From Bacteroidales bacterium (GTDB lineage Bacteria; Bacteroidota; Bacteroidia; Bacteroidales; JAGOPY01), in contig JAGOPY010000010.1 in the NCBI GenBank assembly GCA_017991835.1, positions 62,001-126,000 of the forward strand: a stretch of DNA of 64,000 bases, given 5' to 3'. Both the position numbers and the translations under genes were made by a program. The notes beneath the pieces were generated by a model. The model ran no database searches. It was given only the letters and a program-made list of their open reading frames with translations, and had not been told where the DNA came from. Positions 16,360-25,388 of this stretch are shown piece by piece (position 1 is the first letter of the stretch; each line of letters begins with the position of its first letter).

Positions 16360-19300
16360 TTGAATACCATTGATCAAATAATACAAACGCGTGTACTGCT
16401 GCTCGACGGGGCGATGGGGACGATGATCCAGCGGTACCGGCTGACAGAGGAGGATTACCGCGGAGAATGTTTCAAAGACTGCGGCCGTGACCTGAAAGGG
16501 AATAATGACCTGCTATCCATCACCCAGCCGCAAATCATTCGGGAGATCCACCATGCCTATCTCGAAGCGGGCGCCGATATCATCGAAACCAATACTTTCA
16601 ATGCCAATGCCATATCCCAGGCCGATTACGGGATGGAGTCGCTGGCGTATGAACTTAACCTGGCTTCGGCCAGGATTGCCCGGCAATGCGCCGACGCGTT
16701 CACCCTGAAAGATCCGTCCAGGCCGCGCTTCGTAGCCGGCGCACTTGGCCCGACAAACAAGACCGCTTCCCTCTCTCCCGACGTTAACGATCCGGGATAC
16801 CGCGCCGTCACTTTCGATGAACTCTATGCCGCTTACTACCGGCAGGCCGAGGGATTGCTCGACGGGGGCGCCGACGCCCTGCTCGTCGAGACGATCTTCG
16901 ATACACTGAACGCCAAGGCGGCTCTTTTTGCCATCCAGGACCTGCTCGAAAAAAGGGGGCTTAAAGTCCCCATCATGGTCTCCGGTACGATCACCGATCT
17001 CAGCGGGCGGACACTATCCGGGCAGACCGTTGAAGCCTTTCTCAATTCTGTTTCACATGTCGACCTGTTCAGTATCGGTTTCAATTGCGCATTGGGGGCA
17101 AAGGAGCTCAGGCCTTTCGTGGAGGAGATAGCCCTCAAAGCGCCGTTTTACACCAGCGTTTACCCGAATGCCGGTCTTCCGAATCCGTTGGGAGAGTACG
17201 ACGACGGCCCGGAGGAGATGGCATCTCAGTTAAAAGAATTCACCGATAACCGGTTCGTGAATATTATCGGCGGTTGTTGTGGCACCACGCCGGAACATAT
17301 ACGGGCGTTTTCCCGGATCATCGAACATGCGGAAGCACGGAAGGTCTCTGTCCAGCCCGGTTCGCTGCGCCTCAGCGGCCTGGAGCCGCTGGTCAGTTTT
17401 CCCGGCAGCAATTTCATCAATATCGGCGAACGCACCAACGTCGCCGGATCACGGGTGTTTGCCCGGTTGATCCGCGAGGAGAAGTTCGAGGAGGCGCTGG
17501 CCATCGCCCGCCAGCAGGTGGAAAACGGCGCCCAGGTGATCGATGTGAATATGGACGATGCCCTGCTGGATGCGGAAAAATCGATGGTCAGGTTTCTCAG
17601 CCTGCTCTCCGCCGATCCCGACATCGCCAGGGTGCCCGTGATGATCGATTCGTCGAAATGGCCGGTGATCGAGGCAGGGCTGAAGTGCCTGCAAGGGAAA
17701 GCCATAGTCAATTCGATCAGCCTGAAGGATGGCGAAGGACCTTTCCGGGAGAAAGCCGGGAAAATTAAAAAGTACGGCGCTGCAGTCATCGTCATGGCTT
17801 TTGATGAGGAGGGGCAGGCGGTAACTTTTGAGAGGAAAACGGAGATCTGCCGGAGAGCCTACCGGATTTTAACGGAAGAGGTGAAATTTGCACCGTCCGA
17901 CATCATTTTCGATCCGAATATCCTGACCATAGCCACCGGGATCGAGGAGCACAACAACTATGCGGTCGATTTCATCAAAGCGGTGAGATGGATCAGGGAG
18001 AATCTGCCGCATGCCCGGGTCAGCGGGGGTATCAGCAATCTTTCGTTCTCCTTCCGTGGCCAGGATGCGCTGCGAGAGGCGATGCATTCGGTGTTTCTGT
18101 ACCATGCCATCAAAGCGGGTCTCGACATGGGGATTGTCAATGCGGGCAATATGCCTGTTTATGAGGATATTCCGGAGGATTTGCTGCATCTCCTGGAAGA
18201 TGTGATCCTCAACCGCCGGAAAGACGCTACCGAACGGCTGATCGTCTATGCGGAGAAGATGCAGGCGAAAGAGGCAAAACAGGAAACGGTAGAGGAGTGG
18301 CGCGCCGGAACCGTTGAAGAACGGCTGAAACACGCGCTGGTCAGGGGGATTGTTGATCATATTACGGAAGATGCGGAGGAGGCCCTAAAGAAGTACCCGC
18401 GGGCGCTGGATATCATCGAAGGGCCGCTGATGGATGGGATGAACCATGTCGGCGACCTTTTCGGATCCGGAAAGATGTTCCTGCCGCAGGTAGTAAAGAG
18501 CGCCCGGGTGATGAAGAAGGCGGTAGCGGTGCTTGAGCCGGCGCTTGAGCCCCTACCCCTGAATCCCCTCCCCCAATTGGGGGAGGGGACCATGGGGAGG
18601 GGGCGGGCCAGAGTGCTTCTTGCCACTGTCAAGGGCGATGTGCACGATATCGGCAAAAACATCGTGGGTGTAGTACTGGGGTGCAATAATTATGAAGTGA
18701 TCGACCTGGGGGTGATGGTGCCTGCCGAGAAAATACTGCAGACAGCACAGGAGCAGCATGTCGACGTGATCGGCCTGAGCGGGCTGATCACCCCTTCGCT
18801 CGAAGAGATGGCGCATGTGGCATCGGAGATGCAGCGGCTGAACTTCGATATCCCTTTGCTGATCGGCGGCGCCACCACCTCTGAGATCCATACTGCCGTG
18901 AAGATCGCGCCCCGGTACGATCATCCGGTGATCCATGTCAGGGATGCCTCCCGGTGTGTCGGGGTGTTGTCATCCCTCTTATCTCCGGAAAATAAAAAAT
19001 CATACACGCAGGAGATTGCTGAGAAATACCGTAACCTGAAGATAAAACATGAAAACAGGAAGAATGAGGATGTGCTGATCCCGCTTCATGAGGCCCGAAA
19101 GAACCGGTTATCCGTCGATTGGAAGAATATTGAGATAACCGCGCCTGCCTTCACAGGAATAACGGTTTTCGGGGATTACCCATTTGCTGAATTGAGGGAT
19201 TATATCGACTGGACCTTCTTTTTCCACGCCTGGAAGATTCCCGGCAAGTACCCGGAAATATTCGACGATCCGGTGAAAGGGGAAGAGGCGGGGAAATTAT

Positions 19301-20052
19301 TCGCGGATGCCCAAAAAATGATCGAAGAGATCCTGGACAAAGGGATGCTGAAAGCCAGCGGTGTCATCGGTTTATATCCGGCGGTTTCCAGGGGCGACGA
19401 TGTGGTTTTATTTAAAGATGAAAAGATGACAGAATCGTTGTCCGAGCTTCATTTTCTCAGAAACCAGGAGCCCAAACGGGATGGCGTCCCTAATCTTAGC
19501 TTTGCCGATTTTATTGCACCCGAAAGTTACGGAAAGACTGATTACATCGGACTTTTTGCCGTTACGGCCGGCATCGGGATAGAAAAATGGGTGAAACATT
19601 ACGAAGATGCGCTGGATGATTACAGCAGCTTCATGCTGAAGATAATGGCAGACCGTTTTGCGGAGGCTTTCGCCGAACGGTTGCATGAACGCGTCAGGAA
19701 AGAATTCTGGGGATATGCTGCCGGTGAGAACATTCCGGTTTCTGATATGTTAAAGGAAGAGTACCGGGGGATACGGCCGGCGCCGGGGTACCCGGGTTGC
19801 CCCGAACACTCGGAAAAAAGGGCCATTTTCGACCTTTTAAAGGCTGAAGAAAATGCGGGGATCAACCTGACGGAGAATTTCGCCATGTATCCCGCTGCAT
19901 CGGTCAGCGGGTATTATTTCAGCCATGATTTTTCCAGGTATTTCAACCTGGGGAAGATCACGGACGACCAGGTACGGGATTATGCCGAACGGAAGAATAT
20001 CTCTTCAGACCTGGCCAGAAAGTATTTAAGACAAAATTTAATGGATGAATAA
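16360..20052 (+). CDS. metH: Cobalamin-dependent methionine synthase
   Basis: Makes methionine from homocysteine and 5-methyltetrahydrofolate using cobalamin. I start at TTG 16360, giving about 1230 residues and [22 protein letters not shown], which fits known N-termini. In-frame starts at 16285 (ATG) and 16255 would add residues read from repeat DNA. Domains in order: homocysteine-binding with Zn cysteines ([15 protein letters not shown]), pterin-binding ([12 protein letters not shown]), B12 cap, B12-binding (DVHDIGKNI with the cobalt-ligand His), and activation domain ([15 protein letters not shown]). All modules are present. Oddity: the linker between cap and B12-binding domain contains a perfect 24-base palindrome at 18565-18588, read as [13 protein letters not shown]. 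metF lies downstream on the same strand, so the pair covers the methyl branch of the folate cycle. Confidence 0.96.
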   Translation: MNTIDQIIQTRVLLLDGAMGTMIQRYRLTEEDYRGECFKDCGRDLKGNNDLLSITQPQIIREIHHAYLEAGADIIETNTFNANAISQADYGMESLAYELNLASARIARQCADAFTLKDPSRPRFVAGALGPTNKTASLSPDVNDPGYRAVTFDELYAAYYRQAEGLLDGGADALLVETIFDTLNAKAALFAIQDLLEKRGLKVPIMVSGTITDLSGRTLSGQTVEAFLNSVSHVDLFSIGFNCALGAKELRPFVEEIALKAPFYTSVYPNAGLPNPLGEYDDGPEEMASQLKEFTDNRFVNIIGGCCGTTPEHIRAFSRIIEHAEARKVSVQPGSLRLSGLEPLVSFPGSNFINIGERTNVAGSRVFARLIREEKFEEALAIARQQVENGAQVIDVNMDDALLDAEKSMVRFLSLLSADPDIARVPVMIDSSKWPVIEAGLKCLQGKAIVNSISLKDGEGPFREKAGKIKKYGAAVIVMAFDEEGQAVTFERKTEICRRAYRILTEEVKFAPSDIIFDPNILTIATGIEEHNNYAVDFIKAVRWIRENLPHARVSGGISNLSFSFRGQDALREAMHSVFLYHAIKAGLDMGIVNAGNMPVYEDIPEDLLHLLEDVILNRRKDATERLIVYAEKMQAKEAKQETVEEWRAGTVEERLKHALVRGIVDHITEDAEEALKKYPRALDIIEGPLMDGMNHVGDLFGSGKMFLPQVVKSARVMKKAVAVLEPALEPLPLNPLPQLGEGTMGRGRARVLLATVKGDVHDIGKNIVGVVLGCNNYEVIDLGVMVPAEKILQTAQEQHVDVIGLSGLITPSLEEMAHVASEMQRLNFDIPLLIGGATTSEIHTAVKIAPRYDHPVIHVRDASRCVGVLSSLLSPENKKSYTQEIAEKYRNLKIKHENRKNEDVLIPLHEARKNRLSVDWKNIEITAPAFTGITVFGDYPFAELRDYIDWTFFFHAWKIPGKYPEIFDDPVKGEEAGKLFADAQKMIEEILDKGMLKASGVIGLYPAVSRGDDVVLFKDEKMTESLSELHFLRNQEPKRDGVPNLSFADFIAPESYGKTDYIGLFAVTAGIGIEKWVKHYEDALDDYSSFMLKIMADRFAEAFAERLHERVRKEFWGYAAGENIPVSDMLKEEYRGIRPAPGYPGCPEHSEKRAIFDLLKAEENAGINLTENFAMYPAASVSGYYFSHDFSRYFNLGKITDDQVRDYAERKNISSDLARKYLRQNLMDE
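18565..18588. repeat. Perfect 24-base palindrome inside metH
   Basis: CCCCTCCCCC-AATT-GGGGGAGGGG reads the same on both strands. With its flanks (CCCCTACCCCTGAAT before, ACCATGGGGAGGGG after) it forms a larger imperfect palindrome of about 60 bases. It is read in frame in an interdomain linker. Confidence 0.85.
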
Positions 20053-20059
20053 TAAGTTC

Positions 20060-20141
20060 TCACTGATAAACACAGAAAAATACACGGATAGCACAGATTA
20101 ATCGGTGAAATCTGTGTTTTTAATCTGTGAAAATCTGTGAG
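20060..20141. repeat. Inverted repeat between metH and metF (CACAGATT/AATCTGTG)
   Basis: CACAGATTAATC on the left faces AAATCTGTG and AATCTGTGA units on the right. It resembles the CACAAAG family in layout but differs in sequence. It fills nearly the whole 103-base gap between metH and metF. Confidence 0.6.
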
Positions 20142-20155
20142 GAAATACAATACTT

Positions 20156-21109
20156 ATGCGAGTAGTAGAAGCAATTGCAAAGTCAAATAGATCCCTTTTC
20201 ACCTTCGAGATTCTGCCACCGGTGAAAGGAAACGATATCCAGTCGATTTACCGGGCTATCGATCCGCTGATTGAATTCGGGCCGGCGTTTATCGAAGTGA
20301 CCTACCACCGGGAAGAGATCTCGTACAAAGAGTTGCCCGACGGGAATATAGAAAAGCGCGTATTGCGCAAACGGCCGGGAACCGTCGGCATCTCTGCCGC
20401 TATTAAATTCAGGTACAAGGTCGAGGTGGTGCCTCATATCATCTGCGGGGGATTTACAAAAGAAGAGACCGAAAACGGCCTTATCGACCTTCATTTCCTG
20501 GGAATCCACAACCTTCTGGCTATTCGCGGCGACAACATGCCCGGCGAGAAGTTCTTCAAACCCGAAAAGGGCGGAAATCCTTTTGCCGTGGATCTTATCC
20601 GCCAGATCATGGACCTCAACAAGGGCAAATATCTTGACAACGAGCTGGTGAATAACGCCCCGACCCGGTTCTCGGTCGGTGTGGCCGGATACCCGGAAAA
20701 GCATGCCGAAGCGCCAAACATGAAAACGGATATCAGGCATTTGAAAGAAAAGATCGATGCCGGCGGTGAATACATCGTCACGCAGATGTTTTTTGAAAAC
20801 CGGTTCTATTTCGAATTTGTAAAACAATGCCGGGAAGCGGGCATAACGGTACCCATCATTCCCGGCCTGAAACCGGTTTCGACCGCCGGGCAGCTGAATA
20901 CGCTTCCAAAGACTTTCAATATCTCCATTCCGGAAGATTTGCAGAAAGAGGTGGAAAAATGCAGGGACAGCAAACAGGTCCGGCAGGTGGGGATCGAATG
21001 GTGCACCATGCAGTCGAAAGAGCTGATGCAGGCGGGTGTGCCGGCGCTGCACTATTTCACCATGGGCAACTCGGATAATATCCGGGAAATCGTGAAACAC
21101 ATATTTTAG
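20156..21109 (+). CDS. metF: 5,10-methylenetetrahydrofolate reductase
   Basis: A 317-residue FAD enzyme that reduces 5,10-methylene-THF to 5-methyl-THF, the methyl donor for MetH. Family marks are FEILPPVKG near the start with the catalytic Glu, FIEVTYHREE, the RGDNMPG stretch of the NADH/folate site, GVAGYPEKH and YIVTQMFFENRFYFEF. Length is close to bacterial MetF (about 300). The ATG at 20156 is well placed. It lies 103 bases after metH with a palindromic repeat between them, so they may share a transcript. Confidence 0.96.
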   Translation: MRVVEAIAKSNRSLFTFEILPPVKGNDIQSIYRAIDPLIEFGPAFIEVTYHREEISYKELPDGNIEKRVLRKRPGTVGISAAIKFRYKVEVVPHIICGGFTKEETENGLIDLHFLGIHNLLAIRGDNMPGEKFFKPEKGGNPFAVDLIRQIMDLNKGKYLDNELVNNAPTRFSVGVAGYPEKHAEAPNMKTDIRHLKEKIDAGGEYIVTQMFFENRFYFEFVKQCREAGITVPIIPGLKPVSTAGQLNTLPKTFNISIPEDLQKEVEKCRDSKQVRQVGIEWCTMQSKELMQAGVPALHYFTMGNSDNIREIVKHIF

Positions 21110-21119
21110 TTCAAAGTTC

Positions 21120-21137
21120 ATCCGCCAGCTGGCGGAT
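21120..21137. repeat. 18-base palindrome (ATCCGCCAG/CTGGCGGAT)
   Basis: A perfect palindrome sits inside a run of TTCAAAG units, as if it had been inserted into TCAAAGTTCA|TCAAAGTTCA. A related CCGCC/GGCGG palindrome lies near 16300 before metH. It may also serve as the metF terminator. Confidence 0.6.
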
Positions 21138-21191
21138 CAAAGTTCAAAGTTTAATTAAAAATTAAGAATTAAGAATTCAAAATTAACTCAG

Positions 21192-22141
21192 ATGTTGACT
21201 TATATTCTATTCATAATCATTTCTTTAGCTGTATTGTATCTTGGGGCCAGCGGACTTGTCAAAGGTGCGGCGTCGGTGGCGGAGAGGCTGGGGGTTTCGG
21301 CTCTGGTGGTGGGATTGACGGTGGTGGCATTCGGCACCAGCACACCGGAGCTGATTGTCAGCATCCAGGCTTCAACAGAAGGATTCGGAGGAATCTCCAT
21401 CGGGAATGTTATCGGCTCGAATATAGCGAATATCGGGCTGATCCTGGGTTTATCCGCCCTTATTTATCCGTTGAAGGCCCATATGCAACTGATCCGGTTC
21501 GATGCACCCGTCATGATCGGTACCGCATTGCTGTTCCTGGTCTTTTTTCTCGACAACAGGATCAGCCGGATCGAAGGTCTTGTGTTTTTTCCGGCATCAT
21601 TGCTTATACCGTTTTCAACATTATAAAATCCCGCAAGGAAAACCAGAAGCTGGTCATAAAGGAGTTTGAAGAATCTGTTCCGAAAATCACACGTCATTGG
21701 GCGATTGATGTCCTGTTTATAGTTGCAGGATTGGCCGCGTTAATGATTGGTTCCGAATTCCTGGTAGACAATGCGGTTAAGCTGGCCAGGATGCTTGGCC
21801 TGAGCGAAGCGGTTATCGGGCTGACCATCGTCGCCGTCGGTACCAGCACTCCCGAACTGGCCACCTCCATCGTCGCAGCATTTAAGAAGCAACCCGATAT
21901 TGCCATTGGCAACGTGATCGGCTCCAATATCTTCAATATTCTGAGCATTCTGGGGATTGCAGCACTGGTTAAGCCCATTGAAGCGCCCGGTATCAATCTT
22001 ACCGATACCCTGGTAATGATCGGCATGTCGTTGCTTCTGCTGCCTTTTATTAAGACAGGCTTCACTTTACGCCGTTGGGAAGCGGCTTTGATGCTGGCAG
22101 TTTACATCGGTTACATCGTTTACCTGCTTCAGGGGAATTGA
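21192..22141 (+). pseudogene. Ca2+/cation antiporter (YrbG/CaxA family) split by a frameshift
   Basis: Two frames together give one full antiporter of about 316 residues. The first (21192-21626) contains the alpha-1 repeat VVGLTVVAFGTSTPELIVSI and IGNVIGSNIANIGLILG. The second (read through to 22141) contains the alpha-2 repeat VIGLTIVAVGTSTPELATSI and IGNVIGSNIFNILSILG. The break is in a six-T run at 21585-21590. Adding one T restores VFFSGIIAYTVFNIIKSRKEN and an unbroken membrane protein. Both repeats are intact and conserved, so the mutation is either very recent, a sequencing or assembly error in the homopolymer, or a site of slippage. As written the gene would give only the first half. 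Confidence 0.85.
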
Positions 22142-22198
22142 ATCCCTCCTGGTTTTACCCACACTAATTTAGACAGATTATAAATATCTGGCATTTTA

Positions 22199-22206
22199 TA
22201 TATTTG
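22199..22206 (+). promoter_or_regulatory. Candidate -7 box (TATATTTG) for the Omp28-like gene
   Basis: TATATTTG followed by C fits TAnnTTTG exactly and lies 55 bases before the ATG at 22261. The -33 region reads TTTAGA rather than TTTG. Confidence 0.4.
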
Positions 22207-22260
22207 CCTGAAAATAATTTATTTTTAGACCCTAAAATTCTGAATCAAAAAACATTACCG

Positions 22261-24555
22261 ATGAAAAAAATCTACTTACTTTTCATGATCTGCCTGATGG
22301 GTGTTGCTGTTTTTGCACAACCTGTCGGAAGGCAAAAAGTTATTGTTGAAATTGGAACCGGAACCTGGTGCACCTACTGCCCGGGTGCAGCCATGGGCGC
22401 CGATGATCTCGTTTTATACGGGTGCCAGGTTGGAAACATTGAGTACCATAACGGCGATCCGTATGCCAATACAGCTTCCGATTACAGGAACAGCTATTAC
22501 AACGTATCAGGATATCCGACAGCCCACTTCGACGGGGTTCTCGAATATGTCGGAGGAAGCCATACCGAAAGCATGTATCCTAACTACCTGCCGCTGTACC
22601 AGCAACGGATGGCCATTCCAAGTGATTTCCTCATTGATATCTATGGTGAACATACAGGGAATACATACAATATACAACTCGTCATTTCGCAAACAAACGG
22701 CACCTGGGGCAATCTGACCGTACATCTGGTGCTGACCGAATCGGAAATCGTTTATTCCTGGCAGGGGCAGGATCACCTGAACTTTGTGGAAAGGCTCATG
22801 GCCCCGACCCATATGGGAACGGTTGTCGATTTCACCAGCCAGGACGAAGTCACCCTGGATCTTTCGTTTACAATGGATGCCAGCTGGGTTGCCAGCAACT
22901 GTGAACTGGTAGCCTTCGTTCAGAATGAAGCCACTAAAGAAGTTTTGCAGGGAAATATGGTAGCCATACCCGACCTGGAGCCAATGCAGGCCACAGCCGG
23001 ATTTACCTGTGAAGACGTGACACCCTGTATCACAACAGCCGTCGAATTTGAAGATCAGTCGATGGGAGAAATCATTTCCTGGAACTGGACTTTTGAAGCA
23101 GGAAACCCGGCAACGTCCACGGCACAGAACCCGGTAGTCACTTATAATACGCAAGGCCAGTATGATGTCCAGCTTATTGTTTATGACGGAACCGTTTATG
23201 ATACACTGTTGAATCCCAATTACATCCTGTTCATTACCCCACCGGTCCAGCCCCAGACGCCTAACGGTCCGACAACGGTTTGCCAGGAGAATGACGGGAT
23301 TCAGTATTCGACACCGCTGGTGCAATGGGCCACAACGTATGTCTGGGATGTGGAACCCGATGCAGCAGGAACCATCTCAGGCCCCGATCCGGTAGCCACT
23401 TTCACCCTCGCCCCGGGATACCTTGGAACCTACACGATCAAAGTCAGGGCAGATAACGATTGTGGCAACGGTACCTGGTCGCAGGGACTGAACTGCGCGG
23501 CTTACATGACTCCATCTGAATATACTTTATCCGATGGTTCGGGTTATTGCGAAGGCAGCGATGGCATTGAACTTACCCTCGACGGGTCGCAGAATGGTGT
23601 CGATTATGAGCTTTACCTGGATGGCGATCCTACAGGACAAATTATGGCGGGAACAGGTTCGGCCATCACTTTTGGCAACCAGACCGAACAGGGGATTTAT
23701 ACCTGCGTTGGATTCACCGATTATTGTGATAAAAATATGATAGGCAATGCTTATATATTTATCATTACTCCGCCGGATGAAGGCGAAACCCCGTCGGGCG
23801 AAACACAGGTTTGCAGTTCCGATTCGGGAACAGAATATATTTCGGATGATATTGATGGCGCCACATCTTACTTTTGGAACCTCAGCCCAACGGAGGCGGG
23901 CTCCATCAGTGGAAATGATGAAACAGCCACGGTCGACTGGAACGCGGAATTTTCAGGAAATGCTTATATCAGCGTTGCCGGTGTGAATAGCTGCTTTACC
24001 GGCGATTTCTCCGATGCCCTCACCGTGGTGGTCAATGCCGCTCCGCAGCCTGTTATCAGCGGGCCGCAACTGGTTTGTGATTATGAGGTGGGCGACATTT
24101 ACTCGACAGAACTTGCCGATGGTAATGATTATACATGGGAGATCAACGGCGGGACCATAACCGAAGGCAACGGGACAAATGAGATCACCGTTACCTGGGG
24201 CGCTGCCGGCAATGGATGGGTGAAAGTCACAGAAACCAATGGCGTTTGTTCTTTTACCACCCTCGAATATGAAGTGGTCATTGATGAATGTATCGGCGTT
24301 GGAGAAAACGGAATGGCTTCTTTCATGATCTATCCTAATCCCGTTAAGGAGGAAATGATGATCAGCTTTACGGGTAAAACAACCAACTGCCGTATGGTTA
24401 TCCTGAACCAGCTCGGACAGGTGATGATTGATCAGATGACGGGTAACAATAAACAGATTTCAGTTAACACCTCCATGCTGTCCAAAGGCCTGTATTCCAT
24501 CGTGGTCTATACAGATAACGGATTGATTGAGAAGAAATTCATCAAGACGGAATAG
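22261..24555 (+). CDS. Secreted Omp28-related protein with PKD domains and T9SS type A tail
   Basis: A 764-residue protein from the ATG at 22261; an earlier in-frame start at 22204 gives no sensible signal. The signal is KKIYLLFMICLMGVAVFAQ. Residues about 25-220 are an Omp28-like, thioredoxin-related domain with GTWCTYCPGAAMGADDL (a CxxC pair) and NVSGYPTAHFDG. A PKD domain follows (ISWNWTFEAGNPATS, then YNTQGQYDVQLIVYDG). After it come Ig/PKD-like repeats of the type PNGPTTVCQENDGIQYSTP, seen at least three times. A type A sorting tail ends it (FMIYPNPVKEEMMISF, then GLYSIVVYTDNGLIEKKFIK). It is exported and probably held on the surface. Whether the CxxC is redox-active is unknown. Confidence 0.9.
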   Translation: MKKIYLLFMICLMGVAVFAQPVGRQKVIVEIGTGTWCTYCPGAAMGADDLVLYGCQVGNIEYHNGDPYANTASDYRNSYYNVSGYPTAHFDGVLEYVGGSHTESMYPNYLPLYQQRMAIPSDFLIDIYGEHTGNTYNIQLVISQTNGTWGNLTVHLVLTESEIVYSWQGQDHLNFVERLMAPTHMGTVVDFTSQDEVTLDLSFTMDASWVASNCELVAFVQNEATKEVLQGNMVAIPDLEPMQATAGFTCEDVTPCITTAVEFEDQSMGEIISWNWTFEAGNPATSTAQNPVVTYNTQGQYDVQLIVYDGTVYDTLLNPNYILFITPPVQPQTPNGPTTVCQENDGIQYSTPLVQWATTYVWDVEPDAAGTISGPDPVATFTLAPGYLGTYTIKVRADNDCGNGTWSQGLNCAAYMTPSEYTLSDGSGYCEGSDGIELTLDGSQNGVDYELYLDGDPTGQIMAGTGSAITFGNQTEQGIYTCVGFTDYCDKNMIGNAYIFIITPPDEGETPSGETQVCSSDSGTEYISDDIDGATSYFWNLSPTEAGSISGNDETATVDWNAEFSGNAYISVAGVNSCFTGDFSDALTVVVNAAPQPVISGPQLVCDYEVGDIYSTELADGNDYTWEINGGTITEGNGTNEITVTWGAAGNGWVKVTETNGVCSFTTLEYEVVIDECIGVGENGMASFMIYPNPVKEEMMISFTGKTTNCRMVILNQLGQVMIDQMTGNNKQISVNTSMLSKGLYSIVVYTDNGLIEKKFIKTE

Positions 24556-24577
24556 ACCTGTAAAACATTTTTGAGGA

Positions 24578-24631
24578 AGATCCCTCACTTCGTCCGGGAT
24601 GACGATTCGTCACGAACGCAGTGAGGGATCT
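24578..24631. repeat. REP-like inverted repeat between convergent genes
   Basis: AGATCCCTCACT (24578-24589) and AGTGAGGGATCT (24620-24631) are perfect 12-base arms with a 30-base loop. They fill the gap between the ends of the Omp28-like and GT2 genes. It may be a dispersed repeat that serves as a two-way terminator. No second copy is seen in this window. Confidence 0.7.
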
Positions 24632-24636
24632 CTGTT

Positions 24637-25374
24637 TCAGAAAATCCTGTACCTGGCAATCCTGTGCTTATGCAGGAAGTACCGGAATGAAACCCCAAGC
24701 ACGCCCAGCCCGTATTTCATGCTCCTTTTCAGGTTGATGGAAGAGGCGTCGTCGAAATATTTGGTCGGGCAGGTGACTTCGGCAATCTCATACCCGGCAA
24801 AGAAGATCTGGGCCAGCATCTGGTTATCGAAGATAAAATCGTCGGAGTTATGCTGATATTTGATATTCTGAAGAACCTCCTTCGAAAAAGCCCTGTAGCC
24901 GGTATGGTATTCCGATAGCTTTTGCTTCATGAGCATGTTCTGTGCCAGCGTAAGGAATCGGTTGGAGATGTACTTGTAAAGCGGCATTCCGCCCCTGAGA
25001 GCACCTTTCCCGAGAATACGCGATCCCAGGACCACCGGGTAAACATCATTAGCGATTACGTAACACATGCTGTGAATAAGCTTTGGCGTATACTGGTAGT
25101 CGGGATGGAGCATTACGACGATGTCGGAACCGATCTCGAGCGCTTTATCGTAGCAGCTCTTCTGGTTTCCTCCGTATCCTTTGTTTTCCTGGTGCTCGAT
25201 GATATGATGGATCCCGAGCCGTTTTGCCACCTCCACGGTGTTATCCCGGCTTTTATCATCAACCAGGATCACCTCATCCACAATATCAAAAGGTATCTCC
25301 CGGTAGGTTTGTTCAAGGGTTTTTTCAGCATTGTATGCCGGTAGTACGACCGTTATCTTCTTGCCATAAATCAT
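24637..25374 (-). CDS. Family 2 glycosyltransferase (dolichyl/polyprenyl-phosphate sugar synthase-like)
   Basis: A 245-residue GT-A enzyme. The N-terminus KITVVLPAYNAEKTLEQTYREIP and the first acidic site VDDKSRDNT are typical of GT2. The second site is VVMLHPDYQYTP. It has no C-terminal transmembrane pair, so it resembles soluble DPM1-like enzymes that load a sugar onto a polyprenyl phosphate. The next gene in the same direction upstream is a GT39-like transferase that uses such a lipid-linked sugar as donor, 14 bases away. The pair probably supplies and uses the donor. Sugar and acceptor cannot be told from sequence. Confidence 0.85.
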   Translation of the reverse strand: MIYGKKITVVLPAYNAEKTLEQTYREIPFDIVDEVILVDDKSRDNTVEVAKRLGIHHIIEHQENKGYGGNQKSCYDKALEIGSDIVVMLHPDYQYTPKLIHSMCYVIANDVYPVVLGSRILGKGALRGGMPLYKYISNRFLTLAQNMLMKQKLSEYHTGYRAFSKEVLQNIKYQHNSDDFIFDNQMLAQIFFAGYEIAEVTCPTKYFDDASSINLKRSMKYGLGVLGVSFRYFLHKHRIARYRIF

Positions 25375-25388
25375 ATTCCTGCATTTAA

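Noticed and set aside
16100-16360. SAM or cobalamin riboswitch before metH
   Set aside because: Only two short hairpins are seen, and the conserved sequences of the classes I know are missing; the region is made of repeats.
16092-16370. 92-codon minus-strand frame before metH
   Set aside because: Its protein is a translation of several dispersed repeats and it overlaps the metH leader.
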